Counted from the first letter of the stretch, positions 23,836 through 32,941 are shown. The stretch is DNA of 64,000 nt from Motilimonas sp. E26 (GCF_021278025.1 NZ_JAIBHJ010000019.1:1-64000); one strand, 5' to 3'. The notes: generated by a model from the letters alone, not told the origin. Numbers and translations: made by a program.

Positions 23836-25506
23836 ATGCTCGCGAAGATCACTAAACTATCCACCGCACTTTTGTTAGGTCTTTCTCTAACTGCGCCATC
23901 AGTCAATGCGGCTGACCAAGTTTCCCTGACCATAGTGTCTGAGTTTCGTCCTCTTTGGCAACGTAACTTTAATCCATTTGCAGCAACCGACCGCTTGCCA
24001 ACAACCATGCAGTTTATTTACGAGCCGTTGGTGGTATTTAACGAAATGAAAGGGGGCACCCCCCATTATCGGTTAGCAAAAAAACACTATTTTTCAGATG
24101 ACCTGATGTCTTTGTATTTCGACCTTCGCGAAGACGTAAAATGGTCTGACGGCACGCCGTTTACCGCAGACGATGTTGTTTATTCTCTCAACCTAGCAGC
24201 TAAAGGTGGAAAAACAGACGTACAAGGTTTAGCTAGCCATATCCTCAGCGTACATAAGCTATCTGACTATAAAGTAGAAGTGAAACTGAGCCAGGTAAAT
24301 ACCGGCATTGATACGCAAATTGTTCGCGCCCCTATCGTGCCGAAACACATTTTCACTAAAGCTGGTGACTTAACCACTTTCAAAAATGAAAATCCAGTTG
24401 GAACTGGACCATTTACAAACATAGAAGTGTTCTCTTGGCAGGTATATACCCAATGCCGCAACCCTTATTACTATGACAATGATAATTTGGCGATTGATTG
24501 CTTAAAAAGCCCGATTATTCAAAATAACAAACAATTATTGGCTGCAGCAATTAAAGGACGTTTAGATTGGACTTCATCGTTTATTCCAAATATTGAAGAA
24601 GTGCTTCTTAGTAAAAACGCCAGCACTAAATATTGGTTCCCCGCTGCAGGCTCTGCTTCATTTATGGTGAACTTTAAAACTCCTAATGAGAACAACCGCA
24701 AAGCCTTTAACGACATTCAATTTCGCCGCGCTTTTTCGATGGCAATGGACAGAGAGAAAATCGTCAATGTTGCAGGAGCAGGATACTGGTCTGTCAATGA
24801 ATACCCGTCAGGTTTAGGCGATCAATTTAAGGCTTGGGCAGACCCATCGGTTAAAAGTAAATATGGCAAATTCAACAAACTTGATATTGCTGGAGCACAA
24901 ATCTTACTGTCAACTGCGGGCTATCGTGATATTGATGGTGATGGCTTTGTTGAAAACCCCGATGGCAGCAAAATTGAGTTTGAAATTTTAGTGCCAAAAG
25001 GTTGGTCGGATCATATTCAAACCGTAGAGATTGGCATTGAGGGATTAAACAAAATAGGTATTAACGCGAAGATCAGCACACCTGAATTTGGCGTGTTAAA
25101 TGAACTAGTGAAAAACGCCGACTTTGATGCCGCTTTTACCAACTACTTTGCCGGCGCTAACCCACATCGTTATTACTACACCGCTTTTCATTCTGAACAA
25201 ATGGATAAAGCGCGTTTCGGTGGCCATCACTATATAGATAAAGATCTCGATAAGTTGATTGATTCATTCAACCAAACTGCCGATGAGCAAGAAAAACTAA
25301 ACATTATGCATCGTATTGAGAACTACATCGGTGAGCGTCAAATTACCATGCCAGTGTTTAGTTCAAACTTTAACTTCCAATATGATGATGTTAGCTTTAA
25401 AGGATGGTTTAGTGCTAACAATCCCAAAGCAATTCCTGTAGTTTGGCCCGATACGCCAGAGCGTTTACTGCATGTGCTTGATATTGAGCCAGTAAAAACG
25501 CAATAA
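23836..25506 (+). CDS. ABC transporter periplasmic binding protein, family 5 (peptide/nickel type)
   Basis: A 556-residue exported protein (signal LLLGLSLTAPSVNA, then ADQ). It has the family 5 pattern of OppA/DppA/NikA proteins: YEPLVVFNEMKGGTPHYRLA, DVKWSDGTPFTADDVVYSLN, NPVGTGPFT, FRRAFSMAMDREKIV and a C-terminal PVWPDTPERLL segment. A strong AAGGA ribosome site precedes the ATG. Family 5 proteins usually pair with two separate permeases and two ATPases; the next genes are instead one fused ThiP/YnjC-like permease and one ATPase. The ligand is unknown; oligopeptides, nickel or small cationic solutes are possible. Confidence 0.85.
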   Translation: MLAKITKLSTALLLGLSLTAPSVNAADQVSLTIVSEFRPLWQRNFNPFAATDRLPTTMQFIYEPLVVFNEMKGGTPHYRLAKKHYFSDDLMSLYFDLREDVKWSDGTPFTADDVVYSLNLAAKGGKTDVQGLASHILSVHKLSDYKVEVKLSQVNTGIDTQIVRAPIVPKHIFTKAGDLTTFKNENPVGTGPFTNIEVFSWQVYTQCRNPYYYDNDNLAIDCLKSPIIQNNKQLLAAAIKGRLDWTSSFIPNIEEVLLSKNASTKYWFPAAGSASFMVNFKTPNENNRKAFNDIQFRRAFSMAMDREKIVNVAGAGYWSVNEYPSGLGDQFKAWADPSVKSKYGKFNKLDIAGAQILLSTAGYRDIDGDGFVENPDGSKIEFEILVPKGWSDHIQTVEIGIEGLNKIGINAKISTPEFGVLNELVKNADFDAAFTNYFAGANPHRYYYTAFHSEQMDKARFGGHHYIDKDLDKLIDSFNQTADEQEKLNIMHRIENYIGERQITMPVFSSNFNFQYDDVSFKGWFSANNPKAIPVVWPDTPERLLHVLDIEPVKTQ

Positions 25507-25513
25507 GCCTACC

Positions 25514-25551
25514 TTGCGCCTACTCAGGTAGGCGCAATCGTTTTGTTTTTT
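25514..25551 (+). terminator. Hairpin between binding protein and permease
   Basis: A 10-bp perfect stem (TTGCGCCTAC at 25514-25523 with GTAGGCGCAA at 25528-25537) and a TCAG loop are followed by TCGTTTTGTTTTTT. This is a good rho-independent signal located 8 nt after the stop. In binding-protein operons such a hairpin often protects the upstream message and lets only part of transcription continue into the permease. Confidence 0.75.
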
Positions 25552-25567
25552 ACAGGCTAAGGTCGTC

Positions 25568-27277
25568 ATTATTTTTTCCCGCTTGTCTTTTTGGCTGCTG
25601 GCCTTTTGTTTCATCGCCCTATTCTTGTTGCCACTGGCTATCGGGCTTTTCGGTACACTATTACCCGCACTTAATTATCTCCCCAGCTTAGGTCATAACG
25701 AGTTATCAACCACGGCTTTTTCAACACTGTTTAATCATCCAACTACTTTTAGCGCGACGTGGTTAACTTTGCGAGTCGGCTGGATCAGTACATTTATTTC
25801 GCTGTGTTTAGCTTTGTTTTTATTTGCCTGCTTTTATTTGCGGCCCGGCTGGCGTTGGATCAATGCCGCTTTAAGCCCAGTGCTGGCAATCCCCCACGCC
25901 GCATTGGCCGTTGGCTTAAGTTTTGTTATTGCGCCTTCCGGTTGGCTATTACGATTAACGTCTCCGGCTTTAACCGGCTTTGACTACCCGCCAAACTGGC
26001 AAACCACACAAGATCCTTGGGGTGTATCACTGATCTTGTTAATGGTATTAAAAGAAACCCCATTTCTACTGTTGATGTTACTGTCGGCAGCCAAGAGTGT
26101 GCCGATTAAGCAAACTATTACGCTGGCACAAAGTATGGGCTATCACAGCAGCATAGCTTGGTTAAAATTGGTGCTACCGCAACTATTACCGCCACTGCGT
26201 TTACCCATCTGTGCGGTGCTGGCATGGTCGTTAAGCGCAGTGGATGTGAGCGTGATCTTAGGCCCATCAACTCCGCCAACGTTATCTGTATTGGTTTACT
26301 CTTGGTTTAATGACGCTGATATTGCTCTGCGCCTGCAAGGTGCTGCAGGCGCCATTTGGTTGTTAGGCCTCAATTTAGCCTCAATCGCCGTGTTATTTGT
26401 ACTGCCTCGTATCGCTTGGCCTTGGCTGCAAGGTTGGTTAGTTAATGGTCAACGCCGCGGCCTATTAAGCCATATCAATAAATTGGGCACTGCCGTAGCA
26501 GTTAGCTATTTAATTTTAATTATCAGTAGCTTATTTGTCTTAGCTATTTGGTCTATCACCAAGCAATGGCGCTTTCCCGACCCGCTCCCTAGTCAATGGC
26601 GCTTGAGTTACTGGCAACAGACCTTAGACCAATTTAGCCCCACCTTGATCAATAGCTTAAGTTTGGCTCTGCTCAGTGCGGCTATTGCATTACTGCTCTC
26701 GGTGGTTATTTTAGAATTAGAAACACGTCAGGCACAAATTGCCAAACACCGCGCTAATCCGCTGCGTTATGTGGCGTTGTTTTATTTGCCCTTGCTTATT
26801 CCTGATATTGCTTATCTATTTGGTATTCAGGTCAGCTTAGTTTTTGCCAGCCTTGATGGGCAATATTTGCCGTTACTGTGGGGCCATTTGATGTTTGTAT
26901 TGCCTTATTGTTTTTTGTCATTAGCACCTTATTACCGCCGCTTTGACTCACGCTATTGGCACCAAGCCATGTTATTGAGTGGCAGCCCATGGCGCAGCTT
27001 TTTCCAAATAAAATTAATGATGTTGCTCCCTGCTTTATTCAGTAGTCTCGCTTTAGGCTTTACCGTCAGCATGACATTATACCTGCCAACTTTATTTATT
27101 GGCGGCGGACGCTTCCCTACCCTTGCCACCGAGCTAGTCGCATTGGTCGCAGGTGCTGACAGGCGCTTAATCGCTGTATATGCACTGCTGTTACAAGGTT
27201 TACCCTTGCTAATGTTTGTTGCGGCCCTCGCTTTGCCGAGGATAATTTTCCGCCATCGCAAAGGCATGCGAATTTAA
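25568..27277 (+). CDS. ynjC: ABC permease, ThiP/YnjC-like fused double domain
   Basis: A protein of about 569 residues with two tandem permease halves of about six helices each. Coupling-loop motifs are visible in both (first: KETPFLLLMLLSAAKSV, then ITLAQSMGYHSS; second: YWHQAMLLSGSPWRSFFQIKL). This layout is that of YnjC and ThiP. The start is unusual: the annotated TTG at 25583 has no ribosome site, whereas AAGG at 25559-25562 lies 5 nt before an ATT at 25568, giving MIIFSRLSFWLL. The gene is 24 bp downstream of the terminator hairpin and 16 bp before the ATPase region. Substrate unknown. Confidence 0.75.
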   Translation: MIFSRLSFWLLAFCFIALFLLPLAIGLFGTLLPALNYLPSLGHNELSTTAFSTLFNHPTTFSATWLTLRVGWISTFISLCLALFLFACFYLRPGWRWINAALSPVLAIPHAALAVGLSFVIAPSGWLLRLTSPALTGFDYPPNWQTTQDPWGVSLILLMVLKETPFLLLMLLSAAKSVPIKQTITLAQSMGYHSSIAWLKLVLPQLLPPLRLPICAVLAWSLSAVDVSVILGPSTPPTLSVLVYSWFNDADIALRLQGAAGAIWLLGLNLASIAVLFVLPRIAWPWLQGWLVNGQRRGLLSHINKLGTAVAVSYLILIISSLFVLAIWSITKQWRFPDPLPSQWRLSYWQQTLDQFSPTLINSLSLALLSAAIALLLSVVILELETRQAQIAKHRANPLRYVALFYLPLLIPDIAYLFGIQVSLVFASLDGQYLPLLWGHLMFVLPYCFLSLAPYYRRFDSRYWHQAMLLSGSPWRSFFQIKLMMLLPALFSSLALGFTVSMTLYLPTLFIGGGRFPTLATELVALVAGADRRLIAVYALLLQGLPLLMFVAALALPRIIFRHRKGMRI

Positions 27278-27335
27278 ACAGCTGGCTTCAATTGTGATAA
27301 ACAACGACCCCAGCAGTCATAAAGGATTAAACAAT

Positions 27336-27965
27336 ATGCGTTTTTGCTGTGAACAATTTTCAATCACACTGGAAGGCAAAGTCTTGTTTGCGCCCCTTAA
27401 CTTTAATGTACAGGGGGGAGAGCAAGTGTGTATTATGGGGCCAAGTGGCTCAGGCAAATCGACCTTACTAAGCGCCATCGCTGGCACCATTGAGCCTATT
27501 TTTAGATGCCATGGCGACTTACGCTTAAACAATAACTCACTGATTGGGCAAAACTTAGCAAACCGTAAAGTGGGGATGATGTTTCAAGAAGACTTACTGT
27601 TTCCTCACTTGAATGTGGCGCAAAACTTAACCTTTGCCCTGCCTCAAGGACTCAGTACTGATCAACGTCGAGAAAAAATAAACCAAGCTTTAATTGCTGC
27701 TGATATGGCAGGTTTTAATACCCGTGATGTGGCCACCTTATCCGGTGGTCAGCGTTCACGCATTAGCTTGCTTCGCACCTTACTGGCTGAGCCAAAATTG
27801 CTATTACTGGATGAACCGTTTGCAAAGTTAGATAAACCCTTACGACAGAATTTTCGTCAATTTGTACTCAGCCATATTCAAGCCGCACAGATCCCTGCGA
27901 TCTTGGTCAGCCATGATTTAAGTGATGCTGAGGATTGTCAGGTAGTTGAGTTATGTATACCATAG
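27336..27965 (+). CDS. ynjD: ABC transporter ATP-binding protein, ThiQ/YnjD-like
   Basis: A 209-residue ATPase with Walker A (GPSGSGKSTLLSAIAG), Q-loop (MMFQEDLLFPHLNVAQNLTF), signature (TLSGGQRSRISLLRTLL), Walker B (LLLLDEPFAKLD) and H-loop (ILVSHDLSDAED). The ATG at 27336 has AAGGAT 8 nt upstream; the in-frame GTG at 27294 is less likely. It is short, as typical for ThiQ/YnjD. It powers the fused permease upstream and presumably serves the family 5 binding protein. E. coli ynjBCD is the parallel, although YnjB belongs to a different binding-protein family, which is odd here. Confidence 0.85.
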   Translation: MRFCCEQFSITLEGKVLFAPLNFNVQGGEQVCIMGPSGSGKSTLLSAIAGTIEPIFRCHGDLRLNNNSLIGQNLANRKVGMMFQEDLLFPHLNVAQNLTFALPQGLSTDQRREKINQALIAADMAGFNTRDVATLSGGQRSRISLLRTLLAEPKLLLLDEPFAKLDKPLRQNFRQFVLSHIQAAQIPAILVSHDLSDAEDCQVVELCIP

Positions 27966-28017
27966 AACTCCCTGCAACCACTTAAAATATAAAGAAATTT
28001 AGCCTTAGGAAAAACTA

Positions 28018-28752
28018 ATGATAAGCAAACTTGGGCTGATTGCCTTAATGTATTGTTGCCTTAGTTCGGCGCAAGCTGAAATCATTTATGATCAGTCTAG
28101 AAATCGGTCTATTCCAATCGAGGTATCATATCCTGTTCAGAAAACGAGTTGTCAGCCTCAACAACCGTGTTCCGTTGCATTTCTCAGTGCCGGCTATGGT
28201 GTACCTCATACTCATTACCAGTTTTTAACCAAGCAACTCATTGAACTCGGTTATTTGGTTATCGCAATTGGCCATGAGCTCGCGGGCGACCCTGCGCTAT
28301 CGGTCACAGGGGATCTTTTTGCAACCAGAAGTGAAAATTGGCACCGTGGCGCAACTACCCTTAACTTTCTCAGAAACGAGCTGCAACCGCGCTTTTCTCA
28401 TTATGATTTTAATAACTTGCTATTAATCGGTCATTCTAATGGCGGAGATATTTCAGCTTGGCTCGGTAATGAGGGAAAACCTTATATTAAGTCAATCATA
28501 ACTTTAGATCATCGACGTGTACCTTTACCACGCTCAGCTTCAATTAAAGTGCTTTCAATTCGTGCTAGTGATTTTCCTGCTGATAAAGGGGTGCTGCCTT
28601 CTGAGCGGGAGATGAGTCGCGATGGCAGCTGCGTCATCACTATCCCGAAAGCAAAACATAATGATATGTCAGATCAAGGACCACAATGGTTAAAGAGTCG
28701 TATCAACAGTTTTGTTAAGCTATTTTTACAGAGTCAGTCTTGTCCAAACTAA
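28018..28752 (+). CDS. Exported alpha/beta hydrolase
   Basis: A 244-residue protein with a signal peptide (LGLIALMYCCLSSAQA) and an alpha/beta-hydrolase core. The nucleophile elbow is GHSNGG (Ser), a histidine likely for the triad is in KAKHNDMSD near the C-terminus, and an acid is probably in TLDHRR. An AGGAAAAACTA sequence gives a plausible ribosome site. It lies 50 bp downstream of the ATPase and may be part of the same transcript. It resembles periplasmic dienelactone-hydrolase-like or chlorophyllase-like enzymes; the substrate is unknown. Confidence 0.78.
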   Translation: MISKLGLIALMYCCLSSAQAEIIYDQSRNRSIPIEVSYPVQKTSCQPQQPCSVAFLSAGYGVPHTHYQFLTKQLIELGYLVIAIGHELAGDPALSVTGDLFATRSENWHRGATTLNFLRNELQPRFSHYDFNNLLLIGHSNGGDISAWLGNEGKPYIKSIITLDHRRVPLPRSASIKVLSIRASDFPADKGVLPSEREMSRDGSCVITIPKAKHNDMSDQGPQWLKSRINSFVKLFLQSQSCPN

Positions 28753-28818
28753 TTCCTGACAATCACCATTACAAAACTGCCTAAAAATCAATCCACATTA
28801 GATTCAATCGAGGTCAAC

Positions 28819-29379
28819 TTGAAAACTCAAATTTATTGCTTGATGCTGCTATTTGTTACCGCAGCTGCAATGGCAGCGGATGAGAAGGTAAACTGCACGA
28901 GTGATACAAAAGAGCGCATGTTGGTGCTGCCAGCACCACTAAACAACATTGCCCGTATTGAATGTGGTTTGTTCGGCCAATCCATTGTTGCCAATGAACA
29001 GTGGACTTGGGTACAAGGCATGCCTTATACCTATGGGCTACCTGGCAGTATACCCGCCATCGGGACAGCGCGCTTATCAGCAGTATTAATGCAAGAAGAT
29101 GAACCTGAGCTGGCCTACTTCACGCAAATATCTGTCTCATCGCTACCAATAACAGTGCTAAAACAACAATCGATGGCAGAGTTAGCGTCCTTGGTTGATG
29201 CTGACATTAACCAAATAACCAAGCTATTCCAAATCACCACAATCAACCAACTAGGTGATAAAAATACCTTAATCGCAGTTGAATATATTACCGGACACTA
29301 TCGATTTTTTGATGCCAACGAACGCGTTGACGTCATCATGCCAAAATTTAGTGCTTTCAAGCGTCCGCAGCGCCATTAA
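28819..29379 (+). CDS. Exported protein of unknown function
   Basis: A 186-residue protein with a clear signal peptide (IYCLMLLFVTAAAMA, then ADEK). The TTG start at 28819 is preceded by GAGGT, so this rare start is supported. The mature domain contains two conserved-looking Cys (VNCT; IECG) and no catalytic motif I know. It follows the hydrolase by 66 bp on the same strand and probably belongs to the same transcript. Function unknown. Confidence 0.6.
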   Translation: MKTQIYCLMLLFVTAAAMAADEKVNCTSDTKERMLVLPAPLNNIARIECGLFGQSIVANEQWTWVQGMPYTYGLPGSIPAIGTARLSAVLMQEDEPELAYFTQISVSSLPITVLKQQSMAELASLVDADINQITKLFQITTINQLGDKNTLIAVEYITGHYRFFDANERVDVIMPKFSAFKRPQRH

Positions 29380-29562
29380 AAATAGCCATGTTCAAGGTGA
29401 ATGCCGTTAGTGAATTTACATCCGAGCAAACTATCTAATAAACACTTGGTTTTTCTCAACGTAACAGCGGTTTTATCATAATTAATCATAAACAATTATC
29501 GAGATGTGCTGAGTGCCGCATTAATCACGCTTGGCTCGCAAGGTGAATGTCTTAGGCCTGTG

Positions 29563-29843
29563 CTAGGGTCTGTTGATCTTTGCTGGTTAATTTTTGTTCG
29601 AGATAAAAGCGTTTTGAGCAAGGCGAGCAGTGTGTAGCTTAGCATTCTAAGTAAATACTGCTCAACGATGGGCAAAACGCTTTTAGCCGAATCCGTAGGA
29701 CAGCGTTTGTTGGGTATTTCTACTGCGTTATCGCCTTTTCGTGTAGCTAGCTACACCACAAAAGCGCTGCCTACAACGATTGTTTTGTATAAATACCCAA
29801 CAATTCGCTGCAAAAACAATCACGAAAGATCAACAGACCCTAG
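29563..29843. mobile_element. MITE-like element with 19-bp terminal inverted repeats
   Basis: CTAGGGTCTGTTGATCTTT at 29563-29581 is repeated as its exact reverse complement at 29825-29843, enclosing 281 bp without a transposase gene. Reading the ends as GGTCTG...CAGACC gives a CTAG direct repeat on both flanks (4-bp palindromic target duplication, IS5-like); reading them as GGGTCTG...CAGACCC leaves TA, as in IS630-type elements. The interior contains further imperfect inverted stretches. It is a non-autonomous element. It also adds about 60 codons of open frame to the following GGDEF gene and may supply its promoter. Confidence 0.85.
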
Positions 29844-29877
29844 GATTTATTCATACTTAATTGAAATATTTGATGAA

Positions 29878-31566
29878 ATGGCATTTTTCCCATGCTCCAT
29901 GTGGACCGCTGCTCGGATCACGCTATACAGCCTTGTTTTATTGTTCGTCATTTGCATTCCGGTCACTGGCTTTGCCTCCCCCTCCGCCACACTTGCTGGC
30001 AACGAAACGGTGGTTATTGACGATGTTGAACTTTGGCGGGCGATAGATCTAAAAAACCATGCTGTACCTGTGTCGTTAACTGATTTAAGCCAATTATTTG
30101 CACATGCAAATACGTTAAACGCTTCCTTAACAAATCAGTCAGGCGCTTATCTAGCGCGCCTGACATTGACAAACAGCGAGGACCGCGCCAGTAGCCGCTT
30201 TTTTCGTATTAATGCCAATTTTGTTGATATAGGGCTCGGCTTTTGGCAGTCCGACCAAACAACATCACTGCACCAAGTGGATTTTTCGCAGCACCATGAC
30301 ACCGACAATCCAAAACTAATGCACGCCCAAGTATTTCAACTCACATTAAACCCCAATGAAAGTGGCGAACTATGGCTGTATATCAAAGCTGACCATTATG
30401 CTAAGCCGCTTACACTCAAAATCATTAGCAGCCAGCACTTTTTTCAGCAACTGTTTATGACTAATGCACTGACGATTTTTTCTATTGCTACCATGCTGGC
30501 GTTAGCCATTATCGCACTGGCCTTATACATAAAAACACGTTTAACTGTGACTCTTGCCTGCTCCGGCTATATTGGTTTACATGGTTTAGGTTGGGCGGCC
30601 GCCTCTGGCTTGATTGATGATCTGTTTAATATTCAGGTTATTAATACTACTTACCTTGGTATGATTTTATTTCCATTTGCCATAGCGGCAGCCTGTCAAT
30701 TCACTAAACTTCTGTTTAATATGAATTATCACCGAAAGTCATGGGCAAAATTATTTAATTATGTGGCACTGGCTTGTATATTTTTTGGCGTGGTGACTCC
30801 TTTTGTTCCTTTTTCAATATCATTTGCCATCGCCCATATCATTGCTGTGCTTTGGGTACCATTAGCCATTTTAACCGGCTTTAAAATGATGATATTTAAT
30901 GATTTCAGAGCAAAGTATTACCTCATTGGTAACATTTTGTATGGCGCATCTTTAATCTACTATATGCTTTCTCATAGCCCATTATTGCCAGTAGCAAGTC
31001 AAGCCGAGCTGGTGGTATTAGTAGCCCTCGCTGCCGATTGTATTTGTATTTTGCTGTCATTAGCCACTTGGTTACAGCATAAAAAACAAGATTACAGCCG
31101 CGCTTACAGCCAAGCTCGTATCGACCCTCTTACTCATGCGGGTAACCGACACGCATTGAATGAAGCATTAGCAAAATTGCCCAAGCATTATCTTGTCTGT
31201 TTTATTGATTATGATGGTGTAAAAACCATTAATGACAAACAGGGCCATGGTAAAGGTGACGAGCTATTACAATTTGGTACCCAACTCATGAATGAGGCGT
31301 TTAGGGGAGAAGGCGACATTTTTCGCACCGGCGGCGATGAGTTTATCTGCTTATTTAGCCTAAAATCTGCCAATCAATTTACACCAACGATACAAAACAT
31401 TAAGCAGATGATCACAGACTGCCAAGTACGCTTACACGAAAAGTGGCCCACTAGCGGTATCAGTTACGGTATTGCAAGCTCTTTGGAAAGTGCGAACCAA
31501 TCACAATGCTTGGCCCTAGCAGACCAGCGCATGTACCAACAAAAACGCAGTAAAAAAACGATATAA
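29878..31566 (+). CDS. Diguanylate cyclase with 7TMR-DISM sensor
   Basis: A 562-residue membrane protein. It has an N-terminal signal helix (ITLYSLVLLFVICIPVTGFA), a periplasmic DISMED2-type domain, seven transmembrane helices (about residues 190-400) and a GGDEF domain starting at ARIDPLTHAGNRHAL. The signature FRTGGDEF is intact, so it should make cyclic-di-GMP. The usual RxxD inhibitory site before it is replaced by GEGD one residue closer, so product feedback may be weak. The open frame runs back to 29668, but those residues are translated MITE sequence. The ATG at 29878 is 35 bp outside the MITE and is preferred; 29899 is an alternative. Confidence 0.85.
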   Translation: MAFFPCSMWTAARITLYSLVLLFVICIPVTGFASPSATLAGNETVVIDDVELWRAIDLKNHAVPVSLTDLSQLFAHANTLNASLTNQSGAYLARLTLTNSEDRASSRFFRINANFVDIGLGFWQSDQTTSLHQVDFSQHHDTDNPKLMHAQVFQLTLNPNESGELWLYIKADHYAKPLTLKIISSQHFFQQLFMTNALTIFSIATMLALAIIALALYIKTRLTVTLACSGYIGLHGLGWAAASGLIDDLFNIQVINTTYLGMILFPFAIAAACQFTKLLFNMNYHRKSWAKLFNYVALACIFFGVVTPFVPFSISFAIAHIIAVLWVPLAILTGFKMMIFNDFRAKYYLIGNILYGASLIYYMLSHSPLLPVASQAELVVLVALAADCICILLSLATWLQHKKQDYSRAYSQARIDPLTHAGNRHALNEALAKLPKHYLVCFIDYDGVKTINDKQGHGKGDELLQFGTQLMNEAFRGEGDIFRTGGDEFICLFSLKSANQFTPTIQNIKQMITDCQVRLHEKWPTSGISYGIASSLESANQSQCLALADQRMYQQKRSKKTI

Positions 31567-31632
31567 CTCAGTAAGTAACACGCTATGTTTGGGTACTAGC
31601 AACGTTACATTTATTACCTAACTGGGGAAGTA

Positions 31633-32085
31633 ATGAAAAAAGTTTTGTTTCTATGTACTGGCAACTATTATCGTAGCCGCATGGCTGAAGAATATTTTTA
31701 CCATCTTTGTCAGGAGGCTAATCTAGACTACCACGCTGATTCGCGTGGTATTTCACAGTTACTAGAAGGCAATGGCAACGTTGGCAATATTGCACACGAA
31801 GTGGTTGAGATACTTAAGGCTATCGCAGTTACATGCCATAGCCAAAACCGCAAACCAATCAGCGTATTACCCCAAGACTTCGTCGAATATGATCATATTA
31901 TTGCGCTTGATCGCACTGAGCATTTGCCCATGCTCAACGAAAACTTTGCCGCGTTTGCTGACAGGGTACACTATCTGAACGTTGGCGATGTACATGTAGA
32001 GCCTGTTTATGTGGCCGTGGTTAAATTAGTGAAGCAAATTGACTCGCTATTTCATAACTTGAACGCCGGAGATAAAGCGTTTTAG
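31633..32085 (+). CDS. Low-molecular-weight phosphotyrosine phosphatase-like protein
   Basis: A 150-residue protein with the CX5R loop at the N-terminus (FLCTGNYYRSRMAEEYF). Cys8 is the nucleophile and Arg14 the phosphate binder, and FVEYDHIIALDRTEH supplies a candidate acid. The family normally reads CxGNxCRSP; here Tyr replaces the second Cys and Arg replaces the final Pro, so it is diverged and could be an arsenate-reductase-fold relative. A good GGGGAAG ribosome site precedes the ATG. It follows the diguanylate cyclase by 66 bp. Confidence 0.78.
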   Translation: MKKVLFLCTGNYYRSRMAEEYFYHLCQEANLDYHADSRGISQLLEGNGNVGNIAHEVVEILKAIAVTCHSQNRKPISVLPQDFVEYDHIIALDRTEHLPMLNENFAAFADRVHYLNVGDVHVEPVYVAVVKLVKQIDSLFHNLNAGDKAF

Positions 32086-32329
32086 CGTACTGTCCCCTAT
32101 GGAAAAATTCACCTGACGCGACTAAAAGCAAGATCTTCTCGACCTTCATCTAACTTTTAAGCAGCCGCTTTGGCATTACTTAAACTGATAACTAAGCTTT
32201 TGGTATCAAAAAGATAGTAAGCTTTTAAGGGAAAGAAATGAGAGCACTTTTTTGGATAGTATTACTAAGCACTAAACTGCCCAGTGGTGAGTCTTGAAGG
32301 GCAGCATTTTTTACAACAAGCTCAATAAG

Positions 32330-32941
32330 TCAAAACTTGATGCCATAACCAAACGAATGCTCAAACTGAGCGATTTGGCTAAAGCCCATTTTCTCATAAA
32401 AACGGATCGCAGTTTGATTCGATGCCGACACTTCAAGGTGCAAACCTGACACGTTTAGCTGTTTCAGATTCTCGATAAAGGTTTCCATCAGTTTACGACC
32501 AATACCGTGTCCTTGAGTTTCTGGCAGTAAGTTAATGTGCAGATGGGCCGGATAGTCACGATATTCTGGTCGCGGTTGATAGCCTTGATGAAGATAAGAT
32601 ATTAACTTGTCGTTCAAACTGACTGGAGCCGAGTTAAGTAGCGGAAATTGTGCCCTCAGTTGAGGAAACCATTCATTTTCACAACGCTGTGCAAATCTTT
32701 GTGAACAACGCGTACCGACGACAAAGCCACAGGGCTTTTCATTATGGGTTACGATGAAACAAACGTCAGGTTCAAACACACCATAAGGGGCAGCGTAAAA
32801 ATGACCTACCAGCTTTTTGTCTGCAAATAGATGGGAAGCGTCTTTACCGCCATCGGCTGTTAATAAGCAAATTTCATACAAGGCGTTCAAATCACTTGGC
32901 TGATAAGGACGGATCTCAAACGGCAGTTCTTTTGTGGGCAT
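32330..32941 (-). CDS. GNAT-family N-acetyltransferase
   Basis: A 203-residue acetyltransferase. The acetyl-CoA-binding loop is LLPETQGHGIGRKLMETFIE (QxxGxG), followed by the ALEVS-like strand LHLEVSASNQTAIRFYEKMGF typical of the family. The N-terminal lobe (FEIRPYQPSDLNALYEIC) starts immediately after the ATG. The longer N-terminal region with FAQRCENEWFPQLRAQ recalls the GNAT domain found in O-GlcNAcase-type proteins. It is a single gene; the acceptor is unknown. Confidence 0.85.
   Translation of the reverse strand: MPTKELPFEIRPYQPSDLNALYEICLLTADGGKDASHLFADKKLVGHFYAAPYGVFEPDVCFIVTHNEKPCGFVVGTRCSQRFAQRCENEWFPQLRAQFPLLNSAPVSLNDKLISYLHQGYQPRPEYRDYPAHLHINLLPETQGHGIGRKLMETFIENLKQLNVSGLHLEVSASNQTAIRFYEKMGFSQIAQFEHSFGYGIKF

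Noticed and set aside
29668-29877. N-terminal 70 residues of the long GGDEF open frame
   Set aside because: Most of this is translated MITE sequence; a signal helix starts only after residue 71.
32238-32297. Short frame starting MRALFWIVLLSTKLPSGE
   Set aside because: About 20 codons, with only a weak GGGAAAG upstream and no conserved feature; not enough to call a gene.
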